Assembly: GCF_020515695.1 (NCBI RefSeq)
Contig: NZ_JAIWJA010000004.1
Coordinates: 434,001 to 498,000, forward strand
Reading direction: 5' to 3'
DNA: 64,000 nucleotides
Source: Pseudomonas sp. MWU16-30317
GTDB lineage: Bacteria > Pseudomonadota > Gammaproteobacteria > Pseudomonadales > Pseudomonadaceae
Part shown: piece by piece, positions 18,726 to 28,153 of the stretch
Layout: the number at the start of each line of letters is the position of its first letter
Position numbering within the stretch: position 1 is the stretch's first letter
Notes under the pieces: model-generated
Databases searched by the model: none
Seen by the model: only the letters and a program-made list of their open reading frames with translations
Told to the model about the DNA's origin: nothing
Program-made: the position numbers and the translations under genes

Positions 18726-20317
18726 GGTTGCACCCAGGTGTCATAGAACTGCAAGCGTGACGATGCTTCGTAATGCAGGCCGTGTACCTTGGGCCCGTGA
18801 GCGATCACCGTCGCCAGCTCGATCAGTGCCAGGGCGTGCCCGCCCTCGATCAACTGCTGGCTGGCATCATCGATCAATGCCTGGCGCTGTTTGGCGTCCA
18901 GGGTCGCCGCCGATTGGGCGAGGCGCTCGTCCACCGGGCCAGGCTCGCGTTTGCTGACGTTATAGCCGGGGGCCTGGAACACCGTGCGCAACACATCGGG
19001 GTCGGCACGCGTGAGGTTGAGAAACCGAGCGCCATAGTCGCCGCTCGCCTGAATGGCGGTGACCTGGCTGATGGTGGTCTTGTTGAGCTGGAGCTCCACA
19101 CCCACTTCGCGAAACTGTTGCTGGACCAGCTCCAGAATCGGCACGGTCTGCCAGTACGTCAGTTTGAACGACAGGCGCTGGCCGTTCTTCTGCCGGATAC
19201 CGTCGGCGCCGGGCAGCCAGCCGGCTTGCTCGAGCAAGTTCCGCGCGGCGCCGGGGTCGGCCTTGAGCAACGGTGACAAGTCACGGTAATACGGCGTGCT
19301 GCTGGCCAGCAGCGCCGTGGCCGGGCGTTGATAGCGCGAGATGATCGGCTGGAAATCCGCACGATTGATGGCCTTGTTCAGCGCCTGGCGCACCCGGCCA
19401 TCGGTGAACAGCGGCGAGGTTTCGTTAAGCACCAGCACATACACCACCCCCGGATTGGCCCGTGTCAGGAGCTTGAGGCCCTGCTGCTCGATACTGCCTT
19501 CATCCTGCGGCGATACCGCCGTGTTGACGTCGATCTGCCCGGACGCGAGGCTGCCCAGGCGCACACCGGACTCGGCGATGATAGTGAACTCCAGGTTATC
19601 CAGCCAGGCGCGGCCTGGGTGAGAGGCCAGGCTCGACGGCCAGGCGTAGTCCTTGCGCGCCTGCAGCGACACCGCCTGGTTGTGCACGAAAGCCTTCAAG
19701 GTGAACGGCCCGGAGCCGATCAATTGGCCCTGGCAACGATCGGCCGGCGCCAGCGCCACGGTGCTCGGCGCCAGCAGCCCCAGGCTCATGGTCGAAGTCG
19801 CTTGCAGGAACTGCGCGTTGGATTGTTTGAAGCGCACCACCACGGTATGGGGGTCTGGCGTCTGGATCTGCTCCAGGCCGGCCAGGTAGGTACCGCCCAG
19901 TATGGAACGCGCGCCAAGGGCGACGATGCCTTCAAGGTTGGCCTTGACCGCCTCGGCATTCAGCGGGCTGCCGTCGCTGAAGGTCACCCCGTCGCGCAGA
20001 TGAAAAGTGAATTGACGAGAGTCATCGGAGATTTCCCAGCGCTCCGCCAGCCACGGCACAATGGTGCCGGTTTTCGGGTCCTGATCCGTGAGGGAATCGA
20101 CCAGTTGCCGGCCGACGTTCAACGCCGTGTTGTTGCCCGCCTGCTGGGGGTCGACACACTGCGGGTCACCGTCCAGCGCGACACGCAGCGTGCCGCCGAC
20201 CTGGGGCGCGACATTTGCCACCTTGGCCGGGGCATCGGCTTGCGGCCCGCAGGCGGCCAGCAACACGACCATGGCACTGGCGAGCGCCACCACGGGTAAA
20301 AATACACGCTGGCTCAT
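18722..20317 (-). CDS. Solute-binding lipoprotein, family 5 (dipeptide/oligopeptide type)
   Basis: A 531-residue protein. The start at 20317 gives a lipoprotein signal (MSQRVFLPVVALASAMVVLLAACG trimmed at LLAAC), so the mature protein should be tethered through the lipobox Cys. The family-5 pattern is plain: GGTLRVALDGDPQCVDPQ, then DLTDQDPKTGTIVPWLAERW and TFHLRDGVTFSDGSPLNAE. Members bind peptides, nickel, glutathione or assorted organics. The gene overlaps the flavin monooxygenase upstream by four bases, which suggests that the imported compound is the oxygenase substrate. Confidence 0.88.
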   Translation of the reverse strand: MSQRVFLPVVALASAMVVLLAACGPQADAPAKVANVAPQVGGTLRVALDGDPQCVDPQQAGNNTALNVGRQLVDSLTDQDPKTGTIVPWLAERWEISDDSRQFTFHLRDGVTFSDGSPLNAEAVKANLEGIVALGARSILGGTYLAGLEQIQTPDPHTVVVRFKQSNAQFLQATSTMSLGLLAPSTVALAPADRCQGQLIGSGPFTLKAFVHNQAVSLQARKDYAWPSSLASHPGRAWLDNLEFTIIAESGVRLGSLASGQIDVNTAVSPQDEGSIEQQGLKLLTRANPGVVYVLVLNETSPLFTDGRVRQALNKAINRADFQPIISRYQRPATALLASSTPYYRDLSPLLKADPGAARNLLEQAGWLPGADGIRQKNGQRLSFKLTYWQTVPILELVQQQFREVGVELQLNKTTISQVTAIQASGDYGARFLNLTRADPDVLRTVFQAPGYNVSKREPGPVDERLAQSAATLDAKQRQALIDDASQQLIEGGHALALIELATVIAHGPKVHGLHYEASSRLQFYDTWVQP

Positions 20318-21678
20318 ACCGACACCCCACGGGCCGCAGCGCGCCGGCCGGCATGCCGATTGGGGATGCGCGGCAAACCGAGGTTTTCCCGCAGGGTGGT
20401 GCCCTGATACTCGCGCCGGAACACCCCGCGGCGCTGCAACTCCGGTACCACCTGTTCGGCGAAATCGCTGATGCCCTGTTGCAGGCCGGAGAACATCACA
20501 TTGAAACCGTCCGCAGCACCGGCCTCGAACCACGCCTGGAAGTCATCGGCGATACTCTGCGGGGTGCCGATCAGGATCCGATGCCCGCCCGCCGTGAGCT
20601 TGTTGAACAGCTGGCGCACGGTGGGCCGTTCGCGACGGATCAGGTCGAACACCAGTTTCTGCCGGCTCTTGTGGGTGTTGGTGTCGAACTGCTCGGGCGG
20701 CAGCGGAACCACCGAATCGAAGGGCAACTGCGACAGATCGAAGCCCAGGCTGGCGAAGCGCGAAATCGAGCGCAAGAACGCTTTGGGTTCGAGCAGCGCC
20801 TGCAACTGTTCGTATTTGTCTTCGGCCTCGGCCTGGGTACGGCCGACCACGGTGGACACCCCAGGCAGGACCTTCAAGTGCTCGGGATCGCGCCCCAGCG
20901 CGGCGGCGCGTTGCTTGATCTCCTGATAGAACGCCACGCCCTGCTCGATGGTGTGCTGCGCAGTGAAGATCAGCTCCCCGGCCCGCGCCGCCAGTGCCCT
21001 GCCCGAATCCGAAGAGCCGGCTTGGGCGATCACCGGGTAACCCTGCGCCGAGCGCGAAGCATTGAGTGGTCCACGGACCTGGAAGTGCTTGCCGTGATGG
21101 TCGAGCACGTGCAGTTTGTCGGTGTCTGCCCAGCGTCCGCTGGCCTTGTCCTGCACGAAGGCGTCGTCTTCCCAGCTGTCCCAGAGACCGGTCACCACGT
21201 CGTAGAACTCTTCGGCGCGCTCGTAACGGTCGGCGTGCAGCACATGGGCGTCGCGGTTGAAGTTTTCGCCGCCGCCCAGCGACGTAACCAGGTTCCAACC
21301 GACCCGACCGCCACTCAGGTGATCGATCGAGGCCAGCTTGCGGGCGATGTTGTACGGCTCGTTGTAGGTGGTGCTCGCCGTGGCGATCAGGCCGATATGG
21401 CGGGTGGTCAGCGCCAGTGCCGGGAGCAGCACCAGCGGGTCCCAGCGCACGCTGTTGGGGCCGTTGGCGATCAGCTCCAGGTCGGGCTCGATGTTGACCG
21501 TGTCATTGAAAAACAAGGCGTGAAAGCGGGCTTTTTCGAGGGTGTCGGCCAACTGGCGAAAATGCTCGAAGTCCTGAAAAGCGTTCGGCTGGGCGGAAGG
21601 ATGGCGCCAGCTCGAACCGGTGATACCGGCGCTGGGGATGAACGCGCCGAGGATGATCTGCTTGTGCGAGGTACTCAT
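20314..21678 (-). CDS. LLM-class flavin-dependent monooxygenase, NtaA/SnaA/DszA family
   Basis: A 454-residue protein from the ATG at 21678, which has AAGGA six bases upstream; a TTG two codons earlier is less likely. Family segments are FNDTVNIEPD, ARKLASIDHLSGGRVGWNLVTS and QAGSSDSGRALAARAGELIF. These enzymes use reduced FMN from a separate reductase and oxygen to cleave C-S or C-N bonds. The operon context (outer membrane receptor, two periplasmic binding proteins, ABC importer) points to scavenging of a sulfur- or nitrogen-containing organic compound. The actual substrate cannot be read from the sequence. Confidence 0.87.
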   Translation of the reverse strand: MSTSHKQIILGAFIPSAGITGSSWRHPSAQPNAFQDFEHFRQLADTLEKARFHALFFNDTVNIEPDLELIANGPNSVRWDPLVLLPALALTTRHIGLIATASTTYNEPYNIARKLASIDHLSGGRVGWNLVTSLGGGENFNRDAHVLHADRYERAEEFYDVVTGLWDSWEDDAFVQDKASGRWADTDKLHVLDHHGKHFQVRGPLNASRSAQGYPVIAQAGSSDSGRALAARAGELIFTAQHTIEQGVAFYQEIKQRAAALGRDPEHLKVLPGVSTVVGRTQAEAEDKYEQLQALLEPKAFLRSISRFASLGFDLSQLPFDSVVPLPPEQFDTNTHKSRQKLVFDLIRRERPTVRQLFNKLTAGGHRILIGTPQSIADDFQAWFEAGAADGFNVMFSGLQQGISDFAEQVVPELQRRGVFRREYQGTTLRENLGLPRIPNRHAGRRAAARGVSV

Positions 21679-21690
21679 GGCCAATCCTTG

Positions 21691-24147
21691 TCAGAAGTTG
21701 TAGCTCAGGCGCGTGTACCAGAAGCCGCCGTAGGGGTCGAAAGGCGAAATACTGCCAAAGCGCGGGAAGCCGTTGATGTCGCCCGCCGGGTAGCCGTTGT
21801 TGTCGGCGCGCACGTCGAACAGGTTGTTGGCGCCCACCGCCACCTCAAAGTCGTGGGTCACGGCGTAGGCGACTTCCAGATCGGTCAGCCACTTAGCGCC
21901 GTAGGTCACGTCGTAGTCGGGGTTGGCGTCGCGGGCGGTGACCTTGTCGTAACGGGTGAGTGCGGCGTTGACGGTGAAGCGGTCGATCTTCCAGTTGCTG
22001 CTGAAAATCAACTTGGTCTTGGGGTTGGCGACGGTCAGGTAGCCCTGGGCAACCCGGTCGAACAACTGCAGGTTGCTGCCGGCCGCAGTGAGCGCCGCAG
22101 GGGTCGACTTGATGTCGTCCAGCTGGGTCTTGTTGTAGTTGAAGGCCACGCCATATTTGACCGCCCCATAGGCGCCGTAATCGACGCGATAGTCGGTGAC
22201 CAGGTCGATGCCGCGGGTGGTGGTGTCGGCGGCGTTGGTGAAGTACTTGATCTGGTAGCCCGGCTTGAAGCCATTGGCGACCAGCACCTGATTGACCCCG
22301 GCGCCAGAAAGAAAGCCGGTCTGGGCGATGCGATCCTTGATCTCGATCTGGTAGGCGTCCAGGGTCACACTGGCGGCTGGCAGGGGCTGCCAGGTGAAGC
22401 CCAGGCTGAGGTTGCGGGATTTCTCCGGTTTCAACGACTCGGCACCGAGCGCTTGCGCCAAGGGCGAATCGACCCGCACCGATTTGGCCTCGACGAACTG
22501 CGCCACGCCATTGACCAAGGTGTACTGGTTGGAGGTTTGCGCATATACCGACTGCGACAGCGATGGGGCGCGAAAGCCGTTGCTCAGGGTACCGCGCAGG
22601 GCGAAAGTCGAGGTCAGGTCGTAGCGCAGCGATAGCTTGCCGCTGGCGGTGTTGCCCGAGTCGTCATCGTAATGCTCGAAACGCCCGGCCACGCCGACGT
22701 AGAACTTCTCGGTGGGGTTCAGGCCCAGGTCCACATAGCTGGCGTAGCTGTTGCGGCTGGCCTGGCCGGCGTCTTCCGGGGTCAGGGTAATCGCGCCCTG
22801 GGCGCCTACGGCAGCGGGCCTGCCGGCCAGGGGGCCGCTGGGGTAGATATAGCCGCCGTTGAGGTAGGCCAACGCATCATCGGATTCGGTCTTGTAGCGC
22901 TCATGGCGTTGCTCCAGGCCGGCAGACAGTTGCAGGGGCTTGCTCAGGCCGACCTCGAAAGCGCGGGTAATATCGAGGTTGTTGGTCCACTGATCGAAGG
23001 TGCTGGTATAGGTGTCGAAGTGAGTCGGGCTGCTGGGCCCCAGCGAGGCGTTGAGGGTTTCGTCGGCGCCGGAGTGGCCGACGTCGCGGCCGAAGGTCGA
23101 GCTCAGGTCCCAGTGCCATTCGCCGGCCAGCCCCTTGGCCCCTGCCGCGGCCTGGTAGTCGTCTTCGTCCAGGGTGTAGAACGGCGCCGTGCCGTCCGGG
23201 TAGATCGCCGGAATGATATTGGTGGAGTTGGGCCGGCGGTAGTTCTGCCCGCCCTTGGCTTCGCGGTGGCTGTAGGTCGAGAACGAGTACAGGCTGACGT
23301 CATCCTGCAGCGGCAGTTCGGCGTTATAGCCGACCTTGATGTCCTTGATTTTCGGCAGGCCGTTTTTCTGCACGTCGTGGTCGACCGTGGCCTCACGCGG
23401 GTCGGGCGAGCCGTCGGCCTGGGGGTAGTAGAACGCCCCGGTGGCGGCGCGCGAGCGGGTGGCGGTCTGCTGCGACTTGGCATCCAGCGACAGGTTGAAG
23501 AAGCCATCGTTGGGCAGCGCGAAGCCGTTGTTGAGCGTCTGGCGAAGGGTGCCGCCATCGCCCTTGTAGTATTCGCCATACGAGGTGCTGGCCGTGCCGC
23601 CGTGATCGTTCTGCTTGAGGATGATGTTGATCACCCCGGCGATGGCGTCCGAGCCGTATTGCGCCGAGGCACCGTCGCGCAGCACTTCGATGTGATCGAT
23701 GGCGCTCACCGGGATCATGTCCAGATCCACCGGATTGGTGCCGTAGGCGGCGGTGGAGTCGAGGTTGATCACCGCACTGTTGTGGCGGCGCTTGCCGTTG
23801 ACCAGCACCAGCACGTTGGAGCCGTTGAGGCCGCGCAGGCTATAGGGCCGCGCGATGCTGTCGTTGGACGATCCGGACGGGCGCTGCTGGAACGACGGCA
23901 AGGCTTTCGACAGCGCAGCGCGCAGGCTGCCACCACCGGCCTGCTGCAGCTGCGCACCACTGATGACGTCGATGGGCGCGGGGCTGCTGGTGACGGTGCG
24001 CGCTTCGCTGCCGCGCGAACCGGTGACGATAACGGTGCCGAGGGTGTCGTCGGTGTCGGTGCTGTCGGCAAAGGCCGGTTGCAGGGCGAAGCCGGCCAGC
24101 AGCAAGGGGGCAAGACGCAGCGAGACAGCATTGGCGATCAGCTTCAT
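21691..24147 (-). CDS. TonB-dependent outer membrane receptor
   Basis: An 818-residue protein with a cleavable signal (…LQPAFA) and a TonB-box-like DTLGTVIVTG near the mature N-terminus. The plug domain shows SLRGLNGSNVLVLVNGKRRH and IDHIEVLRDGASAQYGSDA, and the barrel ends in Phe (RLSYNF). No N-terminal signalling extension is present. It sits mid-operon, six bases after the binding-protein gene and 12 bases before the monooxygenase start. It probably brings a bulky or scarce organic solute, rather than a siderophore, across the outer membrane; that role is inferred from its neighbours. Confidence 0.92.
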   Translation of the reverse strand: MKLIANAVSLRLAPLLLAGFALQPAFADSTDTDDTLGTVIVTGSRGSEARTVTSSPAPIDVISGAQLQQAGGGSLRAALSKALPSFQQRPSGSSNDSIARPYSLRGLNGSNVLVLVNGKRRHNSAVINLDSTAAYGTNPVDLDMIPVSAIDHIEVLRDGASAQYGSDAIAGVINIILKQNDHGGTASTSYGEYYKGDGGTLRQTLNNGFALPNDGFFNLSLDAKSQQTATRSRAATGAFYYPQADGSPDPREATVDHDVQKNGLPKIKDIKVGYNAELPLQDDVSLYSFSTYSHREAKGGQNYRRPNSTNIIPAIYPDGTAPFYTLDEDDYQAAAGAKGLAGEWHWDLSSTFGRDVGHSGADETLNASLGPSSPTHFDTYTSTFDQWTNNLDITRAFEVGLSKPLQLSAGLEQRHERYKTESDDALAYLNGGYIYPSGPLAGRPAAVGAQGAITLTPEDAGQASRNSYASYVDLGLNPTEKFYVGVAGRFEHYDDDSGNTASGKLSLRYDLTSTFALRGTLSNGFRAPSLSQSVYAQTSNQYTLVNGVAQFVEAKSVRVDSPLAQALGAESLKPEKSRNLSLGFTWQPLPAASVTLDAYQIEIKDRIAQTGFLSGAGVNQVLVANGFKPGYQIKYFTNAADTTTRGIDLVTDYRVDYGAYGAVKYGVAFNYNKTQLDDIKSTPAALTAAGSNLQLFDRVAQGYLTVANPKTKLIFSSNWKIDRFTVNAALTRYDKVTARDANPDYDVTYGAKWLTDLEVAYAVTHDFEVAVGANNLFDVRADNNGYPAGDINGFPRFGSISPFDPYGGFWYTRLSYNF

Positions 24148-24153
24148 GTCGAT

Positions 24154-25122
24154 TCAACCATTCAAAAGGGAAGAGAAATCGTTGCGCCACAGTGGGCGGA
24201 CATCCACCGGGCGGGGCAGCAAGCCGCTGTTGAAAAATGTATCGGCGACCTGCTGCTGGGTGTTCACGGCGGTGTCGTTGAAGGCCACCAGGCGCCCTGG
24301 TCGGCTGCGCCGTTCGGCCTGTTGCAGGTACAGCGCCTGATCGATCCCAGTCAGTGCCTGGCTACGCGCAGCCCAGGCTTGCGGGTGCTGTTGCACCCAG
24401 TCCCAGGTGGCCCGTTCGCGCAGCAGAAAGTCGCCGATGCGTGCCCTTCGTCCCGCGTCATCGAGCGCCTGGGCCGTGGTCGCGATCAGGTAATTGCTCG
24501 AGCCATAGCGACGGGTGTCGGGCAGCAAGCGTCCCTCCATGCCGGACTCGGCCTGCAAGGCACTGATACCGCCCACCACCACAGCATCTATGTGGCCGCT
24601 GCGAAACGCCGTGAGGGCGTCCTGCATGGGCATCGGCACCGGGGTGATGTCTTGCAGCGTCAGGCTGTTTTTCTGTAGCAGGTCGAGCAGGAAGAAATGA
24701 TTGTTGGTGGCCCGCACGTAGCTGATGCTCTTGCCCTTGAGGTCGGCCACCTGGTGGATGGCGGACTGACGCTTGACCACCACGGCGGTGTCGTTGGCGT
24801 CCCCCTCGAACGAGGCGATCAGCGCCAGCGGCGAGCCTGCCGCCTGAGCGAACACCGGCGGTATCTCGCTCATGTAGGCGTAGTCGAGGTCGCCGCTGCG
24901 CAAGGCTTCGAGCACGATGTTGCCTCCGGCCGTGTCGACCCACTGTACCGGGTAAGGCGTCTGGTCCTGGCCGGCGAGGTCGAGAAACGACGCGGCCAGG
25001 CCCTTGTAGCGCCACACCCGCAGCGGGGGTTCGGCGGCCTGCAACGCCGGGGCGCCTAGCCAGCCGCCCGCGCACAGGGTGGCACCGACGCCGAGCAAGC
25101 GGCGTCGTGAGAAGTGCTGCAT
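24154..25122 (-). CDS. Periplasmic binding protein, sulfonate/taurine (SsuA/TauA-NMT1) type
   Basis: A 322-residue protein with a twin-arginine-like signal (SRRRLLGVGATL, cleavage near ALQA). The body follows the aliphatic sulfonate-binding pattern: SYVRATNNHFFLLDLLQKN, AFRSGHIDAVVVGG, then YGSSNYLIATTAQ. No matching SsuB/SsuC partners are adjacent; the operon instead carries a dipeptide-type importer with its own binding protein. It may work with an importer encoded elsewhere, or pass ligand on from the TonB receptor. Confidence 0.83.
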   Translation of the reverse strand: MQHFSRRRLLGVGATLCAGGWLGAPALQAAEPPLRVWRYKGLAASFLDLAGQDQTPYPVQWVDTAGGNIVLEALRSGDLDYAYMSEIPPVFAQAAGSPLALIASFEGDANDTAVVVKRQSAIHQVADLKGKSISYVRATNNHFFLLDLLQKNSLTLQDITPVPMPMQDALTAFRSGHIDAVVVGGISALQAESGMEGRLLPDTRRYGSSNYLIATTAQALDDAGRRARIGDFLLRERATWDWVQQHPQAWAARSQALTGIDQALYLQQAERRSRPGRLVAFNDTAVNTQQQVADTFFNSGLLPRPVDVRPLWRNDFSSLLNG

Positions 25123-25131
25123 GGCGTGTCC

Positions 25132-25959
25132 TCAGTCCAGGAGGTCGGGTTCTTCGACGCGGATGCGGTCCCACAGCGGCAAGAAATTCAGCCAGCCAAA
25201 AAACTCGTGGCGCGCCTTGTTGCTCTCTGCTGGCGGATGGTCCAATGCCGGAATCACCGGCGCGCCCGCTGCGTGGGCCAGCAGATGGGCGCGGGCGGTG
25301 TCATCGGCAATGATGAAACGCCAGGCGGCGCTTTCCACCGACTCGCCGACCGTCCACAGGCCATGGTTCTGCCAGATCAACAGGCTGTTGTCGGCGAAGT
25401 GTTCGACGAAGGCCCGGCTGACCGTGTCGCGGTCTTGCTCAAGCCCGCCTTCGGCATTGCGCAGTTGATGACGAGGGAACAGCACCTGGTCGTTGTGGAA
25501 GGCCGCGGACTCCGCCGTGATGGGGTCGAACAGGCGCCCCAGCGACGACCACACCCGCCCATGAAAACCATGCAGATGGGCGATGCCGACGACCTCGGGC
25601 CGTGCGCGCTGCAGATCGTAGTGCAACTCCAGAGCGCTGGTGTTGAGCACGCCGTCACCCTCCACCACCTGCCCGTGACCATTGACCCGCAGCAGGTGCG
25701 ACACGGATATCTGCGAGAACGGCACGCCCAGCGGATTGATCCAGTAGTGGTCCGGCTCCAGCGGATCGCGGGCGGTAAAGTGGCCGGCCACGCCAACTTC
25801 GAAACCGTAGCGGGCGAACAGCCGATAGGACGCCGCCAGCCGCTCCTTGCGGTGCTGGCGCTCTTGCAGGGGATCGCTATGACGAGGAATGCTGTGCAGG
25901 GTCAGACGATGGTTGTCGGACGGCAGCGTGTAGATGCTCTGGGGGAAACGGTGGCTCAT
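25132..25959 (-). CDS. Class II aldolase/adducin family protein
   Basis: A 275-residue protein from the ATG at 25959, preceded by GAGGG; the 30 codons open upstream do not match the family. The metal-binding HxH is in VVGIAHLHGFHGRVWSS and the later ligand is in LLIWQNHGLWTVGES. Members are zinc aldolases, epimerases or dehydratases of sugar-phosphate-like compounds; adducin-like members can be non-catalytic. It is the first gene of the operon running down to 15302 and may process the carbon skeleton left after the monooxygenase acts. Confidence 0.82.
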   Translation of the reverse strand: MSHRFPQSIYTLPSDNHRLTLHSIPRHSDPLQERQHRKERLAASYRLFARYGFEVGVAGHFTARDPLEPDHYWINPLGVPFSQISVSHLLRVNGHGQVVEGDGVLNTSALELHYDLQRARPEVVGIAHLHGFHGRVWSSLGRLFDPITAESAAFHNDQVLFPRHQLRNAEGGLEQDRDTVSRAFVEHFADNSLLIWQNHGLWTVGESVESAAWRFIIADDTARAHLLAHAAGAPVIPALDHPPAESNKARHEFFGWLNFLPLWDRIRVEEPDLLD

Positions 25960-26461
25960 GAACAGGCCCTCACAGATAGAAGGGGGATGGTTATCCTCCT
26001 CCGTGTGGGGGTCGGGGTGCCTGGCTTTGTAATAAGCCGGACACGACAATATTTGTATAAAAACGCCGTGTAAAATTCTTTTAATGCATAAGCTGATAAT
26101 TAACAGATCTGATTATAAACCGTGCAAATGATGTGTAGATTGCATCTTCTCCCTTCGAGGTCGAATGGTAGCGTTACCAGCATAAAACCTGCGCTGCCGT
26201 GCTTTCGATAACGGTCGCTTATCCCGAATACCGCAAGAGGACCTGTGCTTTTAAACGTCATATCCGGCTATAAGGTTATGCATAAAGGGTATTTAGAAGT
26301 AATCCTTTAGAACCATATGCTTGGAATCGCCACTCCTTTATAGCGCTGAGTCCCTATGTCCTAGCGATTGTACAGAGCGGTGCGGATCGACAGGGTGCTG
26401 CACAGTCGACGATGAACTTTCGCAGGGAACGCGCTTCACTATTTGTCTTGGAGCCTCCCTC
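25960..26461. other. AT-rich divergent intergenic region
   Basis: A 502-base gap between the class II aldolase operon (-) and the ehuB-like operon (+), with no credible gene. From about 26040 to 26340 it is much richer in A+T than its flanks. It holds a candidate minus-strand promoter (26046-26074), a perfect 10-bp palindrome TTATGCATAA (26276-26285) and a related ATGCATAA at about 26084. I could not choose a plus-strand promoter with confidence. Confidence 0.6.
26046..26074 (-). promoter_or_regulatory. Candidate promoter of the aldolase-TonB-ABC operon
   Basis: On the minus strand TTTACA (26074-26069) and TATTGT (26051-26046) are 17 bases apart, about 85 bases before the ATG at 25959. No sigma-54 element (GG-N10-GC with a TGGCAC-like -24) was found here. 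Confidence 0.35.
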
Positions 26462-27334
26462 ATGAATGCCCGCAAAGTTTTATCGCTGCCCGCTGTATTC
26501 GGATCAGCCTTGCTGTTGAGCGCTCTGTGCTCGTTCCCCGCACTGGCAGGGCTGCTGGAAAAGGGTCGGGCCGACGGCCTCACCGCCGGTATCGCCAACG
26601 AGCAGCCCTATGCCTACATCGGCACCGACGGCAAGGCCACCGGCGCCAACGTCGAGATATTGAAAGCCGTGCTGGCGCCGCTGGGCATCAACAAGATTGA
26701 AACGCCGATCACCGACTTCGGCTCACTGGTCCCTGGGCTTGCGGCCGGACGCTTCGATTTGATCGGCGCCGGGCTGTTCATTAATCCGTCGCGCTGCAAG
26801 GTCATCGGTTACTCCAACCCGGTCACCCGCTCCGGCGGTGCGTTTATCGTCAAGGCCGGCAATCCGCTGAAGCTGCACAGCCTCAAGGACGTCGCCGCCA
26901 ACGGCAAAGCGCGACTGGCCACCCAGCCTGGCAGCAATCAGGTACAGGAAGCCAAGGACAGCGGTATCGCCAGCGCCAATGTGGTGCTGTTCGACAAGGA
27001 CACCGAGGCCCTGGCCGCCCTGCAAGCCGACCGCGTCGACGTGGTGTACTTTCCGGACGCCGAGATCATCAGCCTGGTGAAAAAGGCCAACAGCCCGACC
27101 ATCGAGCGGGCGCTGCCGTATGAACAGATCCCCGACGCCCAAGGCAAACCGACCTGGAATTACCACGCCTACGGCCTGCCGAAAAACGACCCTGCATTCA
27201 CCGCTGCCTTCAACGAGCAACTGGCCAAGCTGCGCGCTTCGGGCGAGCTGCTGAAGATCCTGCAGAAATACGGCTACACCGAGAACGAACTGCCGGACAC
27301 CAGCGTGACCGCCGAGCAGCGCTGCAGCCTCTGA
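26462..27334 (+). CDS. ehuB: EhuB-like periplasmic binding protein (ectoine/polar amino acid type)
   Basis: A 290-residue protein from the ATG at 26462, with a signal peptide ending near FPALAG. The start of the mature domain, LTAGIANEQPYAYIGTDGKATGANVEILKAV in part, and GRFDLIGAGLFINPSRC are closest in pattern to EhuB of the ectoine/hydroxyectoine importers within the family-3 binding proteins. The permeases and ATPase follow at once. The ligand could equally be another polar amino acid, because no ectoine catabolic gene lies nearby. Confidence 0.8.
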   Translation: MNARKVLSLPAVFGSALLLSALCSFPALAGLLEKGRADGLTAGIANEQPYAYIGTDGKATGANVEILKAVLAPLGINKIETPITDFGSLVPGLAAGRFDLIGAGLFINPSRCKVIGYSNPVTRSGGAFIVKAGNPLKLHSLKDVAANGKARLATQPGSNQVQEAKDSGIASANVVLFDKDTEALAALQADRVDVVYFPDAEIISLVKKANSPTIERALPYEQIPDAQGKPTWNYHAYGLPKNDPAFTAAFNEQLAKLRASGELLKILQKYGYTENELPDTSVTAEQRCSL

Positions 27335-27472
27335 CGCGGCAGTGACCTCGGATGCACAACGAGACCTCTCGATGCCTGCCCTGTACACGCCAAGCCGGGA
27401 TGAAACCGGCTTTTCAGGCGAATGAATGCTGACCTTCACCCACCCAACACTGGCGGGCCTGGAGCTGATGTG

Positions 27473-28153
27473 ATGGTTTTTGATCCTGCTGTTCTAGACA
27501 CTGCCGGCTTCATTGCCCGGCAGTTGGCGTCGGGCGCGCTGTTGACCCTGAAAATCACCTTGTTGGCGCAGATCGTCGTGGTGGTGATGTCGTTCATCAT
27601 TGCCCTGATGCGCCTGTCGCCCTGGCGAGCGCTCCGGTGGCTGGCCACGGTGTACGTCGAAATCCTGCGCGGTATTTCGGCGTTGGTATTGCTGTTTTAT
27701 CTGTTCTTCATTCTTCCGCTATTCGGTATCAGGCTGTCGCCGATGACCACCGGGGTCATCGGCCTGGGCCTGACCTTCTCGGCCTATGGTTCGGAAATCG
27801 TGCGCTCGGCACTGGCTAACGTCAGCCGTGGCCAGCGCGACGCGGTGCGCGCCCTGGACTTCGATTCATTCACGGCGCTGCGGCGGATCATCCTGCCCCA
27901 GGCCCTGCCCTTCATGTTGCCGCCCATGGGCAATCAACTGGTCGAGCTGCTGAAGACCACCTCGCTGGTGTCGCTGATCAGCCTGAGCGACCTGACCTTT
28001 TCCGGCGCGCAGTTGATTACCACGCTGGGCCAGCAAACCTTGATCTGGTGCATCGTGCTGGTCTGTTATTTCCTCATGGCCTGGCCATTGAGCTGGCTGG
28101 TGCGCCGCTATGAGCGGCACATGACCGCCTGGCGTCAGGAGTCGCCGCCATGA
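27473..28153 (+). CDS. ehuC: Polar amino acid/ectoine ABC transporter permease (EhuC-like)
   Basis: A 226-residue inner-membrane protein. The ATG at 27473 has GGAG eight bases upstream; the frame is open from 27422 but lacks a comparable site. It has about five helices, and the EAA-type loop reads VSRGQRDAVRALDFDSFTALR. It lies about 140 bases after the binding-protein gene and overlaps the next permease by four bases. Confidence 0.86.
   Translation: MVFDPAVLDTAGFIARQLASGALLTLKITLLAQIVVVVMSFIIALMRLSPWRALRWLATVYVEILRGISALVLLFYLFFILPLFGIRLSPMTTGVIGLGLTFSAYGSEIVRSALANVSRGQRDAVRALDFDSFTALRRIILPQALPFMLPPMGNQLVELLKTTSLVSLISLSDLTFSGAQLITTLGQQTLIWCIVLVCYFLMAWPLSWLVRRYERHMTAWRQESPP

Noticed and set aside
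20215..22635. An 806-codon open frame on the plus strand opposite the monooxygenase and TonB receptor genes
   Set aside because: It is antisense to well-recognised genes, has no family motif, and is the kind of long mirror frame common in high-GC coding DNA. The same holds for antisense frames at 4165-6228, 12657-15038, 22672-24678 and 61458-63650.
26155..26175. GG-N10-GC spacing before the ehuB-like gene
   Set aside because: The spacing fits sigma-54, but the -24 element (GAGGTC) does not resemble TGGCAC, and the position is about 290 bases from the start codon.
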